NCBI GenBank assembly: GCA_963422775.4
Contig: CAUJSJ030000052.1
Span: 35,481 to 99,480, forward strand
Length of the DNA: 64,000 nt
Direction: 5' to 3'
Source of the DNA: Pelomonas sp963422775
GTDB lineage: Bacteria > Pseudomonadota > Gammaproteobacteria > Burkholderiales > Burkholderiaceae_C
Every line of letters begins with the position of its first letter. The stretch's first letter is position 1. The notes under the pieces were generated by a model that made no database searches, had not been told where the DNA came from, and saw only the letters and a list, made by a program, of their open reading frames with translations. The position numbers and the translations under genes were made by a program. Positions 37,952 through 47,444 of this stretch are shown in pieces.

Positions 37952-39046
37952 ATGCGCAAGCGCCTCCTTCCTTTGGCTCTGGCCCTGGGCTGCGCCCTCG
38001 CCCAGGCCGCGCCCGAACTCGAAACCGTCGTCGAGGGGTTGAAGACGCCCTGGGCCGTCGCCTTCCTGCCCGACGGCCAGCTGCTCATCACCGAACGCGA
38101 CGGCGTGATGCGAACGGCCAAGCCCGGCGGCAAGCCTGGCGCCCCCATCACCGGCGTGCCGGCCGTGGACGCCGTCGGCCAGGGCGGCCTGCTGGACGTG
38201 CAGCTGGACAGCGACTTCGCGCGCAACCGCACGATCTACTTCTGCTACGCCGAGCCGAGTGCCGACAAGAAGACCAACAGCACGGCGCTGGCCCGCGCAC
38301 GCCTGAGCGAGGACGCCAAGCGCCTCACGGAGGTGAAGGTCATCTTCAGCCAGCAGCCCAAGATGGACAGCAAGCACCACTTCGGCTGCCGCATCGCCGA
38401 GGCGCCGGACGGCAAGCTCTTCCTGAGCCTGGGTGAGCGCTTCAAGGGCATGCAGAGCGCGCAGACGCTGGACAACCACCTCGGCAAGATCGTGCGCGTG
38501 GGCAAGGACGGCAGCGTGCCCGCCGACAACCCCTTCGTGGCCACGCCCGGCGCCCTGCCCGAGATCTGGAGCTACGGCCACCGCAACTCGCAAGGCCTCA
38601 TCATCGACGCGCAAGGGCGCCTGTGGGAGCACGAGCACGGGCCGCAGGGCGGCGACGAGCTCAACCTCATCAGCCCGAAGCTGAACTACGGCTGGCCCGT
38701 CATCACCTACGGCGAGAACTACGGCGGTGGCAAGATCGGCGACGGCATCGCGGCCAAGGCCGGCATGGAGCAGCCCATCGTCAAGTGGGTGCCCTCGATC
38801 GCGCCGGCAGGCCTCGTGCGCCTGAAGAGCGCCAAGTACGGCCCCGCCTGGCAGAACAGCTTCTTCATCGGCTCGCTGAAGTTCGGCCACCTGGAGCGCG
38901 TCAAGCTCGATGCCGACAACCGGCCCGCCGAGCAGGAGCGCCTCTTCCCCGACGCCGGCCGCATGCGCGACGTGCGCGAAGGGCCGGACGGGCTGCTCTA
39001 CCTGGTGCTGGAAGCGCACGGCAAGATCGTCCGCGTGAAGCCCTGA
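37952..39046 (+). CDS. PQQ-dependent sugar dehydrogenase (YliI/Asd type)
   Basis: 364 residues. MRKRLLPLALALGCALAQAA is a Sec signal peptide. The six-bladed propeller of soluble aldose dehydrogenases is seen in LKTPWAVAFLPDGQLLITERDGVMR, VGQGGLLDVQLDSDF, HHFGCRIAEAPDGKLFLSLGERF, IWSYGHRNSQGLIID, LWEHEHGPQGGDELNLI and NYGWPVITYGENYGG. The catalytic-His type segment and the GHRNxQG and HGPxGGDE motifs are intact. It would oxidise aldose sugars in the periplasm with PQQ; no PQQ synthesis genes are in this window. It is followed after 51 nt by the large membrane protein gene. Confidence 0.92.
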   Translation: MRKRLLPLALALGCALAQAAPELETVVEGLKTPWAVAFLPDGQLLITERDGVMRTAKPGGKPGAPITGVPAVDAVGQGGLLDVQLDSDFARNRTIYFCYAEPSADKKTNSTALARARLSEDAKRLTEVKVIFSQQPKMDSKHHFGCRIAEAPDGKLFLSLGERFKGMQSAQTLDNHLGKIVRVGKDGSVPADNPFVATPGALPEIWSYGHRNSQGLIIDAQGRLWEHEHGPQGGDELNLISPKLNYGWPVITYGENYGGGKIGDGIAAKAGMEQPIVKWVPSIAPAGLVRLKSAKYGPAWQNSFFIGSLKFGHLERVKLDADNRPAEQERLFPDAGRMRDVREGPDGLLYLVLEAHGKIVRVKP

Positions 39047-39097
39047 TGCGAAACCCCGGCTGAGTCTGCGACCATCGGCTCCGCAAGGGAGACGCCG

Positions 39098-42000
39098 ATG
39101 TTGACGAAGAAGATTCGCCGCCTGGCCGCGGGCTTGGCTGTGGCCGCGCTCACCGCCCAGGCGGCGCCGCTGACACCCACCGAGCTGCCCGCCACCGCGC
39201 GCGACTGGCTGCCCTGGGCCCAGCAAGGCCAGCCGCCGCTGGGCTGCCCGACGCCGATGGATGCCGCGGAACCGGCGGTCTGCGTCTGGCCCGGGCGGCT
39301 GCAGCTGGGCGCGGGGCCGCGCGAGGCGAGCTTCCGGCTGGAGGTGCAGGTCTTCGGCGCCCCGGCGCGCGTGGCACTGCCCGGCGAGGCCGGCGCCTGG
39401 CCGCAGGACGTGAAGGTCGCCGGCAAACCGCTGCCCGTCATCGAGTCCGACGCGCACCCCGCCGTCTGGCTGGCGCCGGGCGTTCACGTCGTCGAAGGCC
39501 GCATCGCCTGGGCAGACGGGATGCCGCAGAACCTCGCCGTGCCGGACGGCCTGGCCGCCATCGTCGTGACCAGCGACGGCGCCACGCAAGCCCGCGCGCC
39601 CGACGGCGATGGCCGCATCTGGCTGCGCGCCGTCGCCAGCCCCGCCGAGGCCAGCGACAGCGTCAGCGTGCAGACCACCCGCCTCGTCGACGACGACCTG
39701 CCGCTGACGGTCACCACCGCCATCGAGCTGCGCGTGGCCGGCCGCGCCCGCGCCGTGGCGCTGCCGCTGGCGCTGCTGCCGGGGCTGCGCGCGATGCAGC
39801 TGGACAGCCCGCTGCCTGCTCGCCTGGCCGAGGACGGCCGCCTCGTCGTGCAGGCCCGGCCCGGCAACTGGCACATCGAGCTGCGCGCGCGGCTGAACGC
39901 GCCGGTGCAGGCGCTCAAGCTGCCTGAGGGCGCGGCGGACGAAGAGGTATGGGTCGTCAAGGCCCAGCCCGCGCTGCGCCTGATCCGCCCGGAAGGCCCG
40001 GCCAGCGTGGACCCGCGCCAGGTCGAGATGCCCGAGGCCTGGCGCGCGCTGCCGGCGTTTCGGCTCAAGCCCGGCGAGACTCTGAAGCTGACCGAGCTGC
40101 AGCGCGGCAACGCCAAGCCCGCGCCCGACACGCTGACGCTGGCGCGCCGGCTGTGGCTGGATTTCGACGGCCGCGGGCTGACGGCCAGCGACCGCTTCGA
40201 GGGCCAGCTGTCGGCCAGCTCGCGCCTGTCCATGCCCGCGCCGGGCCAGCTCGGCCGCGCGGCGCTGGCCGGGCAGGACCAGCCCATCACCCGCCTGGCC
40301 GCCAACGGCCCGGCCGGCTTCGAGGTGCGGCAAAGCGCGGCGCGCATCGAGGCCGACAGCCGCTGGCCGCGCGACGGCGCCCTGCCCGCCAGCGGCTGGA
40401 GCGCGAGCGTGGACAACCTGAGCGCGACGCTGCAGCTGCCTCCCGGATGGCGGCTGCTGCACGCGCAGGGCCCCAGCCGCGCCGACGGCGCCTGGGTCGC
40501 GATGTGGACACTGTGGGACTTCTTTTTCGTGCTGCTGGCCGCGCTGGCCGCCTTCCGGCTGCTGGGTTGGCGTGTCGGCGTCCTTGTCGGCTTGGCGCTG
40601 GCGCTGACCTGGCACACGCCCGGCAGCCCGCCGGCGGCGCTGTGGTTCGGCCTGCTGGCGCTGACGGCGCTGGCGCGCGTGCTGCCGGCGGGGCGGGCAC
40701 GGGCCGCGATTGCTCGCGGCCGGCTGGGGGTGGCCGTGATGCTCGCCTTGGTGTTGCTGGTGTTCGCCGTGACCGAGTTGCGCCAAGCGATTTATCCGAG
40801 CCTGGAGCAGAACAACGCTGCCATGCCCACCCGATCGGCGCCCAGCGAGGTGCGGATCGTCGAGGAGAAGGTGATGCCAGCGCCCGAAATGCAGGTGACC
40901 GCACCGGCCGCGCCTGATCGAAACAGGCCCGCCGCCGATCAGCGGCTGGAGTCGGTCGTTCTCTCGGCCAGCCGGGTTCGCAAGGATCCGTACGCCAGCA
41001 GCGACCTCAGCCGCGTCGACCCCGGCGCGCGCGTGCAGACCGGCCCCGGCCTGCCGACCTGGACCTGGCGCGCCCACCAGCTCAGCTGGAGCGGCCCCGT
41101 CACGCCCGAGGAGACGCTGAACCTGTGGCTGCTGCCGCCGTGGGCGACGGCGCTGCTCAAGCTCGTCGGCCTGGGCCTGCTCGCGCTGGCGCTGGCCGCC
41201 GTGGCGGGCTGGAAGCTGCCCCGCCTGCCCTCGTTGCCACGGGCTGGTGCCAGCGTCGCCGCGGCCCTGCTGCTGGGCTTGAGCCTGACGCCGCAACCGA
41301 GCGAAGCCCAGGCCGCTTCCGCGGCACCGTGGCCGAGCGACGAGCAGCTGCAGGCGCTGCGCGGCAAGCTCGCCGCGCCGCCCGACTGCCTGCCGCGCTG
41401 CGCCGAGCTGGCGCGCCTGCTCGTCAGCGCGTCGGGCTCCGCCGTGCAGCTGCGCGCCGAGATCCACGCGCAGGCGCTGGTGGCCGTGCCGCTGCCCGGC
41501 CAGGGCACGGGCTGGCAGCCGGGCAGCGTGCTGCTGGACGGCCAGCCGGCCGCCACGCGGCGCGACGACGAGGGCCGGCTGCTGATCGCCGTGCCGGCGG
41601 GCGTGCACCAGGTCGTGCTCACCGCCGACGTCGGCAGCGCCAGCGGCCTGGACATCGCGCTGCCGCTGCCGCCGCGCGCGCTGCAGGCCGAGCTCAAGGG
41701 CTGGACGCTGGCGGGCCTGGACCCGCGTGGCCAGAGCACCGGTGCGATCACGCTGAGCCGCGAGGCCGTGGCCGGCAGTGCGCGCGCCGAGGACACCGGC
41801 ACCCAGCGCGATGCGCTGCCGCCGCTGGTGCGCGTGGACCGGCGGCTGCAGCTGGGCCTGCGCTGGCAGGTGCAGACGCGCATCGAGCGCCTGGCGCCCA
41901 GCCGCGCGCCGCTGCGCGTGCGCTGGGCGCTGCTGCCGGGCGAGGCCGTCAGCGACGCCCGCGTGACGGTGGACGCTGGCGTGGCCAGCCTGCAACTCGG

Positions 42001-43189
42001 CGGCGAGGACGCGGCCGACGTCGCCAGCAGCCTGCCGCCCGCCGAGGCGCTGACGCTGACCGCCGGCCGCGAGCCCCACCAGGTGGAGCGCTGGACGCTG
42101 GCCGCGTCGGCGCAGTGGCATGTCGAGGCCAGCGGACTGCCGGCGACAGCGCTGCAGCAGGGCGGCGAATGGCTGCCCGAGTGGCGGCCCTGGCCGGGCG
42201 AGACGCTGAAGCTGACCCTCGCCAAGCCCACCGGCGTGGGCGGCCAGACGCTGACGCTGGACGACGTGCGCACGACCCTCAAGCCCGGCGAGCGCAGCAG
42301 CGACGTCGAGCTGTCGATGCGCCTGCGCACCAGCCTGGGCGGCACGCACGCGCTGAAGCTGCCGGCCGGCGCCGAGCTGCTGGAGGTACAGGTCAACGGC
42401 CAGAAGCTGGCCCTGCAGCTGCGCGACGGCGCCCTCAGCCTGCCGCTGACGCCGGGCCCGCAGCAGGTCGAACTCCGCTGGCGCGAGCCTGCCGGCATGG
42501 GCGCGCTGTGGCGCCACGAGGGCCTGGCGCTGGGGCTGCCCGGCGTCAACGACGCGCTGACCTTGAACGTGCCGCAGGATCGCATCGTGCTCGCCGTGGG
42601 CGGCCCGCTGATCGGGCCGGCCGTGCTGATCTGGGGCGTGCTCGTCGTGGCGCTGGTGCTGGCGTGGTTTGCACCTCGCGGGCTGCCCGGCGTCATGGCC
42701 CGGCCGGCCTGGCTGATCCTGGCCCTGGGCGTGGCGCCGGTGTCGCTGGGCGCGCTGGCCGTGCTGGCCGGCTGGTTCGGCGCGCTGGAGGCCCGGCGCC
42801 GCTGGGGGCAGCTCGGCCGGCGCAGCCTGCGCATCGCCGTGCAGGTCCTGCTCGTGCTGCTGACGCTGTTCGCCATGGTCGCGCTGCTGGACGTGCTGCG
42901 CACCGGCCTGCTGGGCTACCCGGACCTGCTCGTCGCCGGGCCGGGGTCCAGCAGCACGCTGCTGAACTGGACGAGCGACCGTTTCACCGAACACACGGCC
43001 GGCGCCTGGGTGCTGAGCGCGCCGGTCTGGCTCTACCGCGCCGCCATGCTGGCCTGGGCGCTGTGGCTGGCGGTGTCGCTGCTGCGCTGGGTGGGCTGGG
43101 CCTGGGCCGCCTTCAGCGCGGGCGGGGCGTGGCCGGCGAAGGTGGCGAAGGCTGTGCCGAGTGATGCGACAGGACAGGAGCGCCCATGA
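39098..43189 (+). CDS. very large inner-membrane protein of unknown function (1363 aa)
   Basis: I do not recognise the family. A signal peptide (MLTKKIRRLAAGLAVAALTAQAA) is followed by about 440 residues of beta-rich periplasmic sequence. Then come hydrophobic segments (about 465-570: FFFVLLAALAAFRLLGW, VLVGLALALTW, VAVMLALVLLVFAVTEL), a second soluble part interrupted by helices near 690 and 720, another beta-rich domain (about 760-1160), and a C-terminal membrane block (about 1165-1350) with four or more helices. The two soluble halves share phrases such as PGETLKLT(E/L), suggesting internal duplication. AAGGGAG precedes the ATG. The VOC gene overlaps its stop (ATGA). Confidence 0.75.
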   Translation: MLTKKIRRLAAGLAVAALTAQAAPLTPTELPATARDWLPWAQQGQPPLGCPTPMDAAEPAVCVWPGRLQLGAGPREASFRLEVQVFGAPARVALPGEAGAWPQDVKVAGKPLPVIESDAHPAVWLAPGVHVVEGRIAWADGMPQNLAVPDGLAAIVVTSDGATQARAPDGDGRIWLRAVASPAEASDSVSVQTTRLVDDDLPLTVTTAIELRVAGRARAVALPLALLPGLRAMQLDSPLPARLAEDGRLVVQARPGNWHIELRARLNAPVQALKLPEGAADEEVWVVKAQPALRLIRPEGPASVDPRQVEMPEAWRALPAFRLKPGETLKLTELQRGNAKPAPDTLTLARRLWLDFDGRGLTASDRFEGQLSASSRLSMPAPGQLGRAALAGQDQPITRLAANGPAGFEVRQSAARIEADSRWPRDGALPASGWSASVDNLSATLQLPPGWRLLHAQGPSRADGAWVAMWTLWDFFFVLLAALAAFRLLGWRVGVLVGLALALTWHTPGSPPAALWFGLLALTALARVLPAGRARAAIARGRLGVAVMLALVLLVFAVTELRQAIYPSLEQNNAAMPTRSAPSEVRIVEEKVMPAPEMQVTAPAAPDRNRPAADQRLESVVLSASRVRKDPYASSDLSRVDPGARVQTGPGLPTWTWRAHQLSWSGPVTPEETLNLWLLPPWATALLKLVGLGLLALALAAVAGWKLPRLPSLPRAGASVAAALLLGLSLTPQPSEAQAASAAPWPSDEQLQALRGKLAAPPDCLPRCAELARLLVSASGSAVQLRAEIHAQALVAVPLPGQGTGWQPGSVLLDGQPAATRRDDEGRLLIAVPAGVHQVVLTADVGSASGLDIALPLPPRALQAELKGWTLAGLDPRGQSTGAITLSREAVAGSARAEDTGTQRDALPPLVRVDRRLQLGLRWQVQTRIERLAPSRAPLRVRWALLPGEAVSDARVTVDAGVASLQLGGEDAADVASSLPPAEALTLTAGREPHQVERWTLAASAQWHVEASGLPATALQQGGEWLPEWRPWPGETLKLTLAKPTGVGGQTLTLDDVRTTLKPGERSSDVELSMRLRTSLGGTHALKLPAGAELLEVQVNGQKLALQLRDGALSLPLTPGPQQVELRWREPAGMGALWRHEGLALGLPGVNDALTLNVPQDRIVLAVGGPLIGPAVLIWGVLVVALVLAWFAPRGLPGVMARPAWLILALGVAPVSLGALAVLAGWFGALEARRRWGQLGRRSLRIAVQVLLVLLTLFAMVALLDVLRTGLLGYPDLLVAGPGSSSTLLNWTSDRFTEHTAGAWVLSAPVWLYRAAMLAWALWLAVSLLRWVGWAWAAFSAGGAWPAKVAKAVPSDATGQERP

Positions 43190-43572
43190 TTGATCACTTG
43201 GCTCTCGTCGTCAGCGACTACGAGAAGAGCAGGGCGTTTTATGTGCAGGCCCTCGCACCGACCGGCCATTCGCGCCTGGTCGAACTCCCTGCCACCCCGG
43301 AAGGCGGTGCGCCGACGGCGGGCTTCTGCCATGCCGACGGCAGCGATCTCTGGATCCGCCAGGGCGACGCGGTCAAGCCACCCCTGCACATCGCATTCCG
43401 CGTGTCGTCGCGCGCCGCCGTGGATGCCTTCCACACCGCCGCCCTCGCGGCCGGCGGCCAGGACAACGGCGCGCCCGGCCTGCGCCCGCAATACCACCCC
43501 AACTACTACGGCGCCTACGTGCTGGATCCGGATGGCCACAACATCGAGGCGGTCTGCCACGACGAGCAGTGA
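43186..43572 (+). CDS. VOC-family (glyoxalase/dioxygenase-like) protein
   Basis: 128 residues with the paired beta-alpha-beta-beta-beta units of the vicinal oxygen chelate fold: MIDHLALVVSDYEKSRAFYVQALAP at the start, LHIAFRVSSRAAVDAFHTAAL in the middle and YYGAYVLDPDGHNIEAVCH at the end. His4, His128-type and Glu metal-ligand positions (DH, H, E) are plausible. Function may be a small-molecule lyase or resistance protein; it cannot be narrowed. Start overlaps the preceding stop. Confidence 0.92.
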   Translation: MIDHLALVVSDYEKSRAFYVQALAPTGHSRLVELPATPEGGAPTAGFCHADGSDLWIRQGDAVKPPLHIAFRVSSRAAVDAFHTAALAAGGQDNGAPGLRPQYHPNYYGAYVLDPDGHNIEAVCHDEQ

Positions 43573-43795
43573 CTTCAAGCGGCCACAAGGAGTCGCCGGT
43601 CGGTGCGGACTGGAGGTCGACAAGGTGCCCATTGCGCCCGGTCATTCAGCGGCAAGCGGCACGGGAAGGGGGATTTTCTAGACCTGGCCCCGATCCTTCG
43701 CGGCGTCGATGGGCATCGGGGTGATCGAGTGGGCTGGGGCCAACGACAGTCACCGAAATCTTCTCGTCAGCCCGGGTCACCGTGCCCCGGGCGGC

Positions 43796-44566
43796 TCACA
43801 TTTCCTTGAAGAGGTGCAAGTAGCTCCGGCTCACCCCGAGGCGCTCGTTGCGGCCTTTGAGCTCGATGTCGGCCGTCTCGTTCTCGCCGCGCGTGACGCG
43901 CCGGATCGAGCGCAGATTGACAACCACCGAGCGGTGCACCTGGGCGAAGTGGGCGAGGTCTAGCCGGGCAAGCAGGTCCTTGAGCGGCGTGCGGATCAGC
44001 GCCTCGGCCGGCTGGCCTTCGTCGCGGTAGGCCACCAGGGTGTACTTGGTGTCGCTCTTGAGGTAGTCGATGTCGGCAATCGGGATCATGCGCAGGGACG
44101 ACCCCACGGTGGCACGGATCCAGTCCAGCGGCTTGGGGCTATCCAGCTTGAGTCGCGCGGCCAACTGGCTCAACAGCAGCTCGCTGTGCACGGCCGGCTG
44201 CGCCTGCTGCAAGCGCGCTTTCAGACGCTCCACGGTCTCGGCCAGGCGGGGTGCGGTGACGGGCTTGACCAGGTAGTCCAGCACGCCGTGCTGAAAGGCG
44301 TCGAGCGCGTACTGGTCGAACGCGGTGACGAACACCAGGTGCGCGCGCTTGCCCACATGCCGCGCCACCTCCACGCCACTGAGGCCCGGCATGTGCACGT
44401 CCAGAAAACAGATGGCAGGCTGGTGCTGCTCGAACAGCTCGATGGCCTGGCGGCCATTGCGGGCCTGCGCCACGATCTGCAGCTCCGGCCAGGCGGCAGC
44501 CAGTCGGGCTTCAAGAATCTCCCGCAGCAGCGGCTCGTCGTCGGCGATCAGGGCAGTCGGGTTCAT
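43796..44566 (-). CDS. LytTR-family response regulator (second copy in window)
   Basis: 256 residues. The receiver begins MNPTALIADDEPLLREIL, with Asp56 in ICFLDVHMPGLSG and Lys in YLVKPVTAP. The LytTR domain (about 150-256) includes IRATVGSSLRMIPIADIDYLKSDTKYTLV and FAQVHRSVVVNLRSIRRV. The ATG overlaps the kinase stop (ATGA). It resembles the regulator at 17778-18497 in architecture but the sequences are clearly different. Confidence 0.93.
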   Translation of the reverse strand: MNPTALIADDEPLLREILEARLAAAWPELQIVAQARNGRQAIELFEQHQPAICFLDVHMPGLSGVEVARHVGKRAHLVFVTAFDQYALDAFQHGVLDYLVKPVTAPRLAETVERLKARLQQAQPAVHSELLLSQLAARLKLDSPKPLDWIRATVGSSLRMIPIADIDYLKSDTKYTLVAYRDEGQPAEALIRTPLKDLLARLDLAHFAQVHRSVVVNLRSIRRVTRGENETADIELKGRNERLGVSRSYLHLFKEM

Positions 44567-45651
44567 GGCTTCTCGGGAAACTCGATCCTTGCTTCCACAC
44601 CGTGCGGCTTGACCTCGTTCAGCGCCAGGGTCGCGCTGCCCCCGTAGGCCCACAGCAGGCGCTCACGCAGAGCCGCCAGCCCGGTGCCCAGGCCACCGCC
44701 GCTGGCTTGCAGGCCCACGCCGGTATCGACCACACGCAGGCGGCAGCGCCCACCCTCCAAGGCTTCGGCATGCACGTCGATGCGGCCGCCCTCTTCGCTG
44801 GGGTCGATGCCATGCTGGACGGCATTCTCGACCAGGGTCAGCAGGGTCATCGGCGGGCAGCTCAGCAGGTGAACGGCGGGGTCGACATGCAGCGCAAAGG
44901 CCAGCCGGTCGGGCATGCGCATCTGCATCAGTTCCAGGTACGCGCGCACCAGCTCCAGCTCCTGGCCCAGGGTGTTGGCCGACCCATCCAGGCGCGGCAC
45001 GGCGGCGCGCAGGTACTCGGTCAGGCTTTGCAGCAGCTTGGGCGCTCGCGGCGAGCCGGCTTCCACCAGGGCCTGCACATTGGCCAGGGTGTTGAACAGG
45101 AAATGCGGCTGGGCCTGCGCGGTGAGCAGCCGCATGCGCGCGTCGAGCGCCTGTCGGGCCATCTCGCTGCGCTCCAGCTCAAAGTCGACCGCCAGTTTTT
45201 CCACTTTGGCCTCGCGTTGGCGCAGCAGGGCCGCCAGCGCCGTCCAGGGCGCCAGCAACATGCCCAGGAAGGTGAAGGTCATGAAGCCTTCCAGGCGGGG
45301 GGTCTTCCAGAACATCGGAGCGCCCGGTGCGGTGCTCAACATGAAGGCCACGAAGAAGGCCAGCGGCACCACCACCCCCACGGCCGCCACCTGCAGGGCC
45401 CAGCGCGCCATCCACTGGGGCAGGCGGCGCGGCCATTGCTCGAACAGGCCGAAGACCAGCAGCAGCGCCAGGCCGACGCCGTACACCCGCGCCACCAACT
45501 GCCACATCCGTGCATCCCAGCCGAAGCTGAACAACAGAGTGAACAGCGCGCAAAGAATGGCGACGGTGCGCACGCGCCGCCAACCGAACAGGGCGCGCCA
45601 GTTGGCGGGCGGGGCGTGCGCGTTGAGTTGGGCGAACGGGCTGGAATTCAT
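44563..45651 (-). CDS. LytS-type sensor histidine kinase (second copy in window)
   Basis: 362 residues. Four hydrophobic segments lie within about residues 28-145. The His_kinase motif is LLTAQAQPHFLFNTLANVQAL (His183), and the ATPase shows MTLLTLVENAVQHGI and GTGLAALRERLLWAYG. It is 38 nt downstream of a small membrane-protein gene and overlaps the regulator gene. Confidence 0.92.
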   Translation of the reverse strand: MNSSPFAQLNAHAPPANWRALFGWRRVRTVAILCALFTLLFSFGWDARMWQLVARVYGVGLALLLVFGLFEQWPRRLPQWMARWALQVAAVGVVVPLAFFVAFMLSTAPGAPMFWKTPRLEGFMTFTFLGMLLAPWTALAALLRQREAKVEKLAVDFELERSEMARQALDARMRLLTAQAQPHFLFNTLANVQALVEAGSPRAPKLLQSLTEYLRAAVPRLDGSANTLGQELELVRAYLELMQMRMPDRLAFALHVDPAVHLLSCPPMTLLTLVENAVQHGIDPSEEGGRIDVHAEALEGGRCRLRVVDTGVGLQASGGGLGTGLAALRERLLWAYGGSATLALNEVKPHGVEARIEFPEKP

Positions 45652-45689
45652 CTGGAGCCGATGTTAGGGGGCGGAGGCCGATGAAGCGC

Positions 45690-46094
45690 CTAGCGAAGGC
45701 GCTCAGCAGGCTTGCGGAAATAGTGGTGCGCGATGTAGCGCCACGGCAGTACCAAGGGCGTGAGCACCAAGCCCATCAAACAGGCTTCGGCGGTCCCTTG
45801 CACGGCCGGCGTGATCGCGCCTGCCCGCCAGAGCGGATAGGCAATCGCCGCGAGCCAGACCGTCTTCCAGATCAGCTCAAAGATCAGCAGCGGCAGCATC
45901 TGCAGCGGGTAGCGCAGGCCCCAGACGCAGAGGATGGCCAGGCCGCTCAGCAGCGCCGCCGTCTCACCCTTGCGCTGGGCCCAAAGATCGCTGTGTTGAA
46001 ACATCGAGGGACCGAAGTTGACCGCCGTACCCACGGTGACCAGGAGGTAGAAGGCGCGCAGCAGATTCAGGCGCCAGAGGGGGACATCGTTCAT
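45690..46094 (-). CDS. four-helix membrane protein of unknown function
   Basis: 134 residues with about four hydrophobic segments (LLRAFYLLVTVGTAVNFG, AALLSGLAILCVWGL, MLPLLIFELIWKTVWLAAIA, GLVLTPLVLPWRYI). No family is recognised. It lies between the TPR protein and the LytS kinase on the same strand (32-nt and 38-nt gaps), so it may be part of the sensing unit. Confidence 0.75.
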   Translation of the reverse strand: MNDVPLWRLNLLRAFYLLVTVGTAVNFGPSMFQHSDLWAQRKGETAALLSGLAILCVWGLRYPLQMLPLLIFELIWKTVWLAAIAYPLWRAGAITPAVQGTAEACLMGLVLTPLVLPWRYIAHHYFRKPAERLR

Positions 46095-46126
46095 TGGAGT
46101 GATCTCGGTGAAGGTTGCCCAGCGGT

Positions 46127-47155
46127 TCAGCCGATCTTGGCCAGGCTCTTGCGCACTTCTTCCACGTTGCCCGGCTTGGCGCGCTTGTTGGCGATGAAAC
46201 GCTCGTAGACCGCCTTGGCCTGCGCCTTGTCGCCTTTGGCCAGGAGGACGTCACCCAGGCGGTGGTCAAGCGGAAAGTCGTCGGCACCGGCGAGGGTCCG
46301 GGCACGCTCGAACAGGCGAATGGCTTCATCCGGCTGACCCAGCGCGGCCTGGACGCGCGCCGCGCCGTAGAAACCTGCGGCTTGGCCGGGTTGATCGCGT
46401 TGCAGCGACTCGTACAGGCTCCTGGCCTTGGCCAGGTCCTTGCCGTCCTTCAGGTAGACGAGGGCGAGCTGCATGGTGGCGTCGCGCACTTCTTCAAGCA
46501 TGGCGGCGTCCTTGGTGGGCTTGAGGGCCAGCAACTCGGCCTCCATCTCGGCCCACTTCTTGGCCTCGCCGGCGATGTGCACGCGGATGATGCGCGCCGC
46601 CTCGGGCTGGCTGCTGCGCACGGCCGCCTCCAGCTCCTTGGCCTTGGCGGTGCTGCCGCCCATCATGCCGGGCACGGTCACGTAAAGCTTGGCCAGTTGC
46701 ACGCGGGCCGTGAAGCTGGTCGGCTCCAACTCCAGGGTGCGAATCCAGAGGTCCTTCAAGCTGCCCACGCTGCGCAGGGCCTTGACCATGCCCATGTTGA
46801 GCATCTGCAGGCCGAGGTTCTGCGCCGCCGCCAGGTGGCAGACGGCCACCGCCGGGTGCCGGTCGGTGCAGAGCCTGGCCTGCTGGGCACCGGCCTCCAG
46901 GCGCTTGGCGTCGGCAGGGTCTGCCAGGCTCAAGCCCAGGACCAGCGCGGCGCTGGCCTCGGCGTCGGCAGGGTTGGCCTTCAGGCGGGTTTGGGCCTGC
47001 TGTTCGAGTTCAGCGAACTTGCCGGCCTCATGCAGCGATTCCAATTGAGCGTCCTTGAAGACGGCGGCTTGGGCAGGGCCCAGCGAGGCGCCCAAGGCCA
47101 GGGCAGCCATGGCGGCGGTGATCAAACGGGTGCGGCGGGTGTGGGGCGTTTTCAT
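46127..47155 (-). CDS. exported TPR-repeat protein
   Basis: 342 residues from the ATG at 47155, where a signal peptide begins (MKTPHTRRTRLITAAMAALALGASLGPAQAA). The rest is helical with TPR-like units (FAELEQQAQTRLKANPADAEAS, LAKARSLYESLQRDQPGQAAGFYGAARVQAALGQPDEAIRLF, AKAVYERFI). It is probably a periplasmic scaffold. It is the first gene of the run TPR protein, membrane protein, LytS kinase, LytTR regulator. Confidence 0.85.
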   Translation of the reverse strand: MKTPHTRRTRLITAAMAALALGASLGPAQAAVFKDAQLESLHEAGKFAELEQQAQTRLKANPADAEASAALVLGLSLADPADAKRLEAGAQQARLCTDRHPAVAVCHLAAAQNLGLQMLNMGMVKALRSVGSLKDLWIRTLELEPTSFTARVQLAKLYVTVPGMMGGSTAKAKELEAAVRSSQPEAARIIRVHIAGEAKKWAEMEAELLALKPTKDAAMLEEVRDATMQLALVYLKDGKDLAKARSLYESLQRDQPGQAAGFYGAARVQAALGQPDEAIRLFERARTLAGADDFPLDHRLGDVLLAKGDKAQAKAVYERFIANKRAKPGNVEEVRKSLAKIG

Positions 47156-47444
47156 GTGCAGATGGCTTTCTCGGGAGGGCGGTTTCGGCGCGCATTTCGA
47201 AGCGACAGGGCGATTGTTTTGGGTCGCTTTGCCGACTCGGCAGCGGCTCCGACGAGACACGCCGTGCCGGTTCTCAAGCACGGCGGGCCGGGACGAGTGA
47301 CGCCGCGGGCGGCCTGGCCAGCGCGGGCGTCGTTGGTCCTGGCCAGGCGTCACTCGTCAACGCAGGGGCGTGCTTGATCGGGCGAAATCCCGCGGCAGGC
47401 GGGCAGGCGTCACAGTGGCGACCTCACCGCACTCACGCACTGAC

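Noticed and set aside
37793..42994. Very long open frame on the minus strand (over 1700 codons) opposite the methyltransferase, dehydrogenase and large membrane protein genes
   Set aside because: It is a GC-rich shadow: composition is Arg/Gln/Ala/Gly-rich low complexity, it spans several well-supported plus-strand genes, and it has no domain.
39098..43189. Segment ESVVLSASRVRKD in the large membrane protein looks like a TonB-receptor plug start
   Set aside because: There is no barrel, no plug continuation and the context is multi-helix inner membrane; the likeness is too short.
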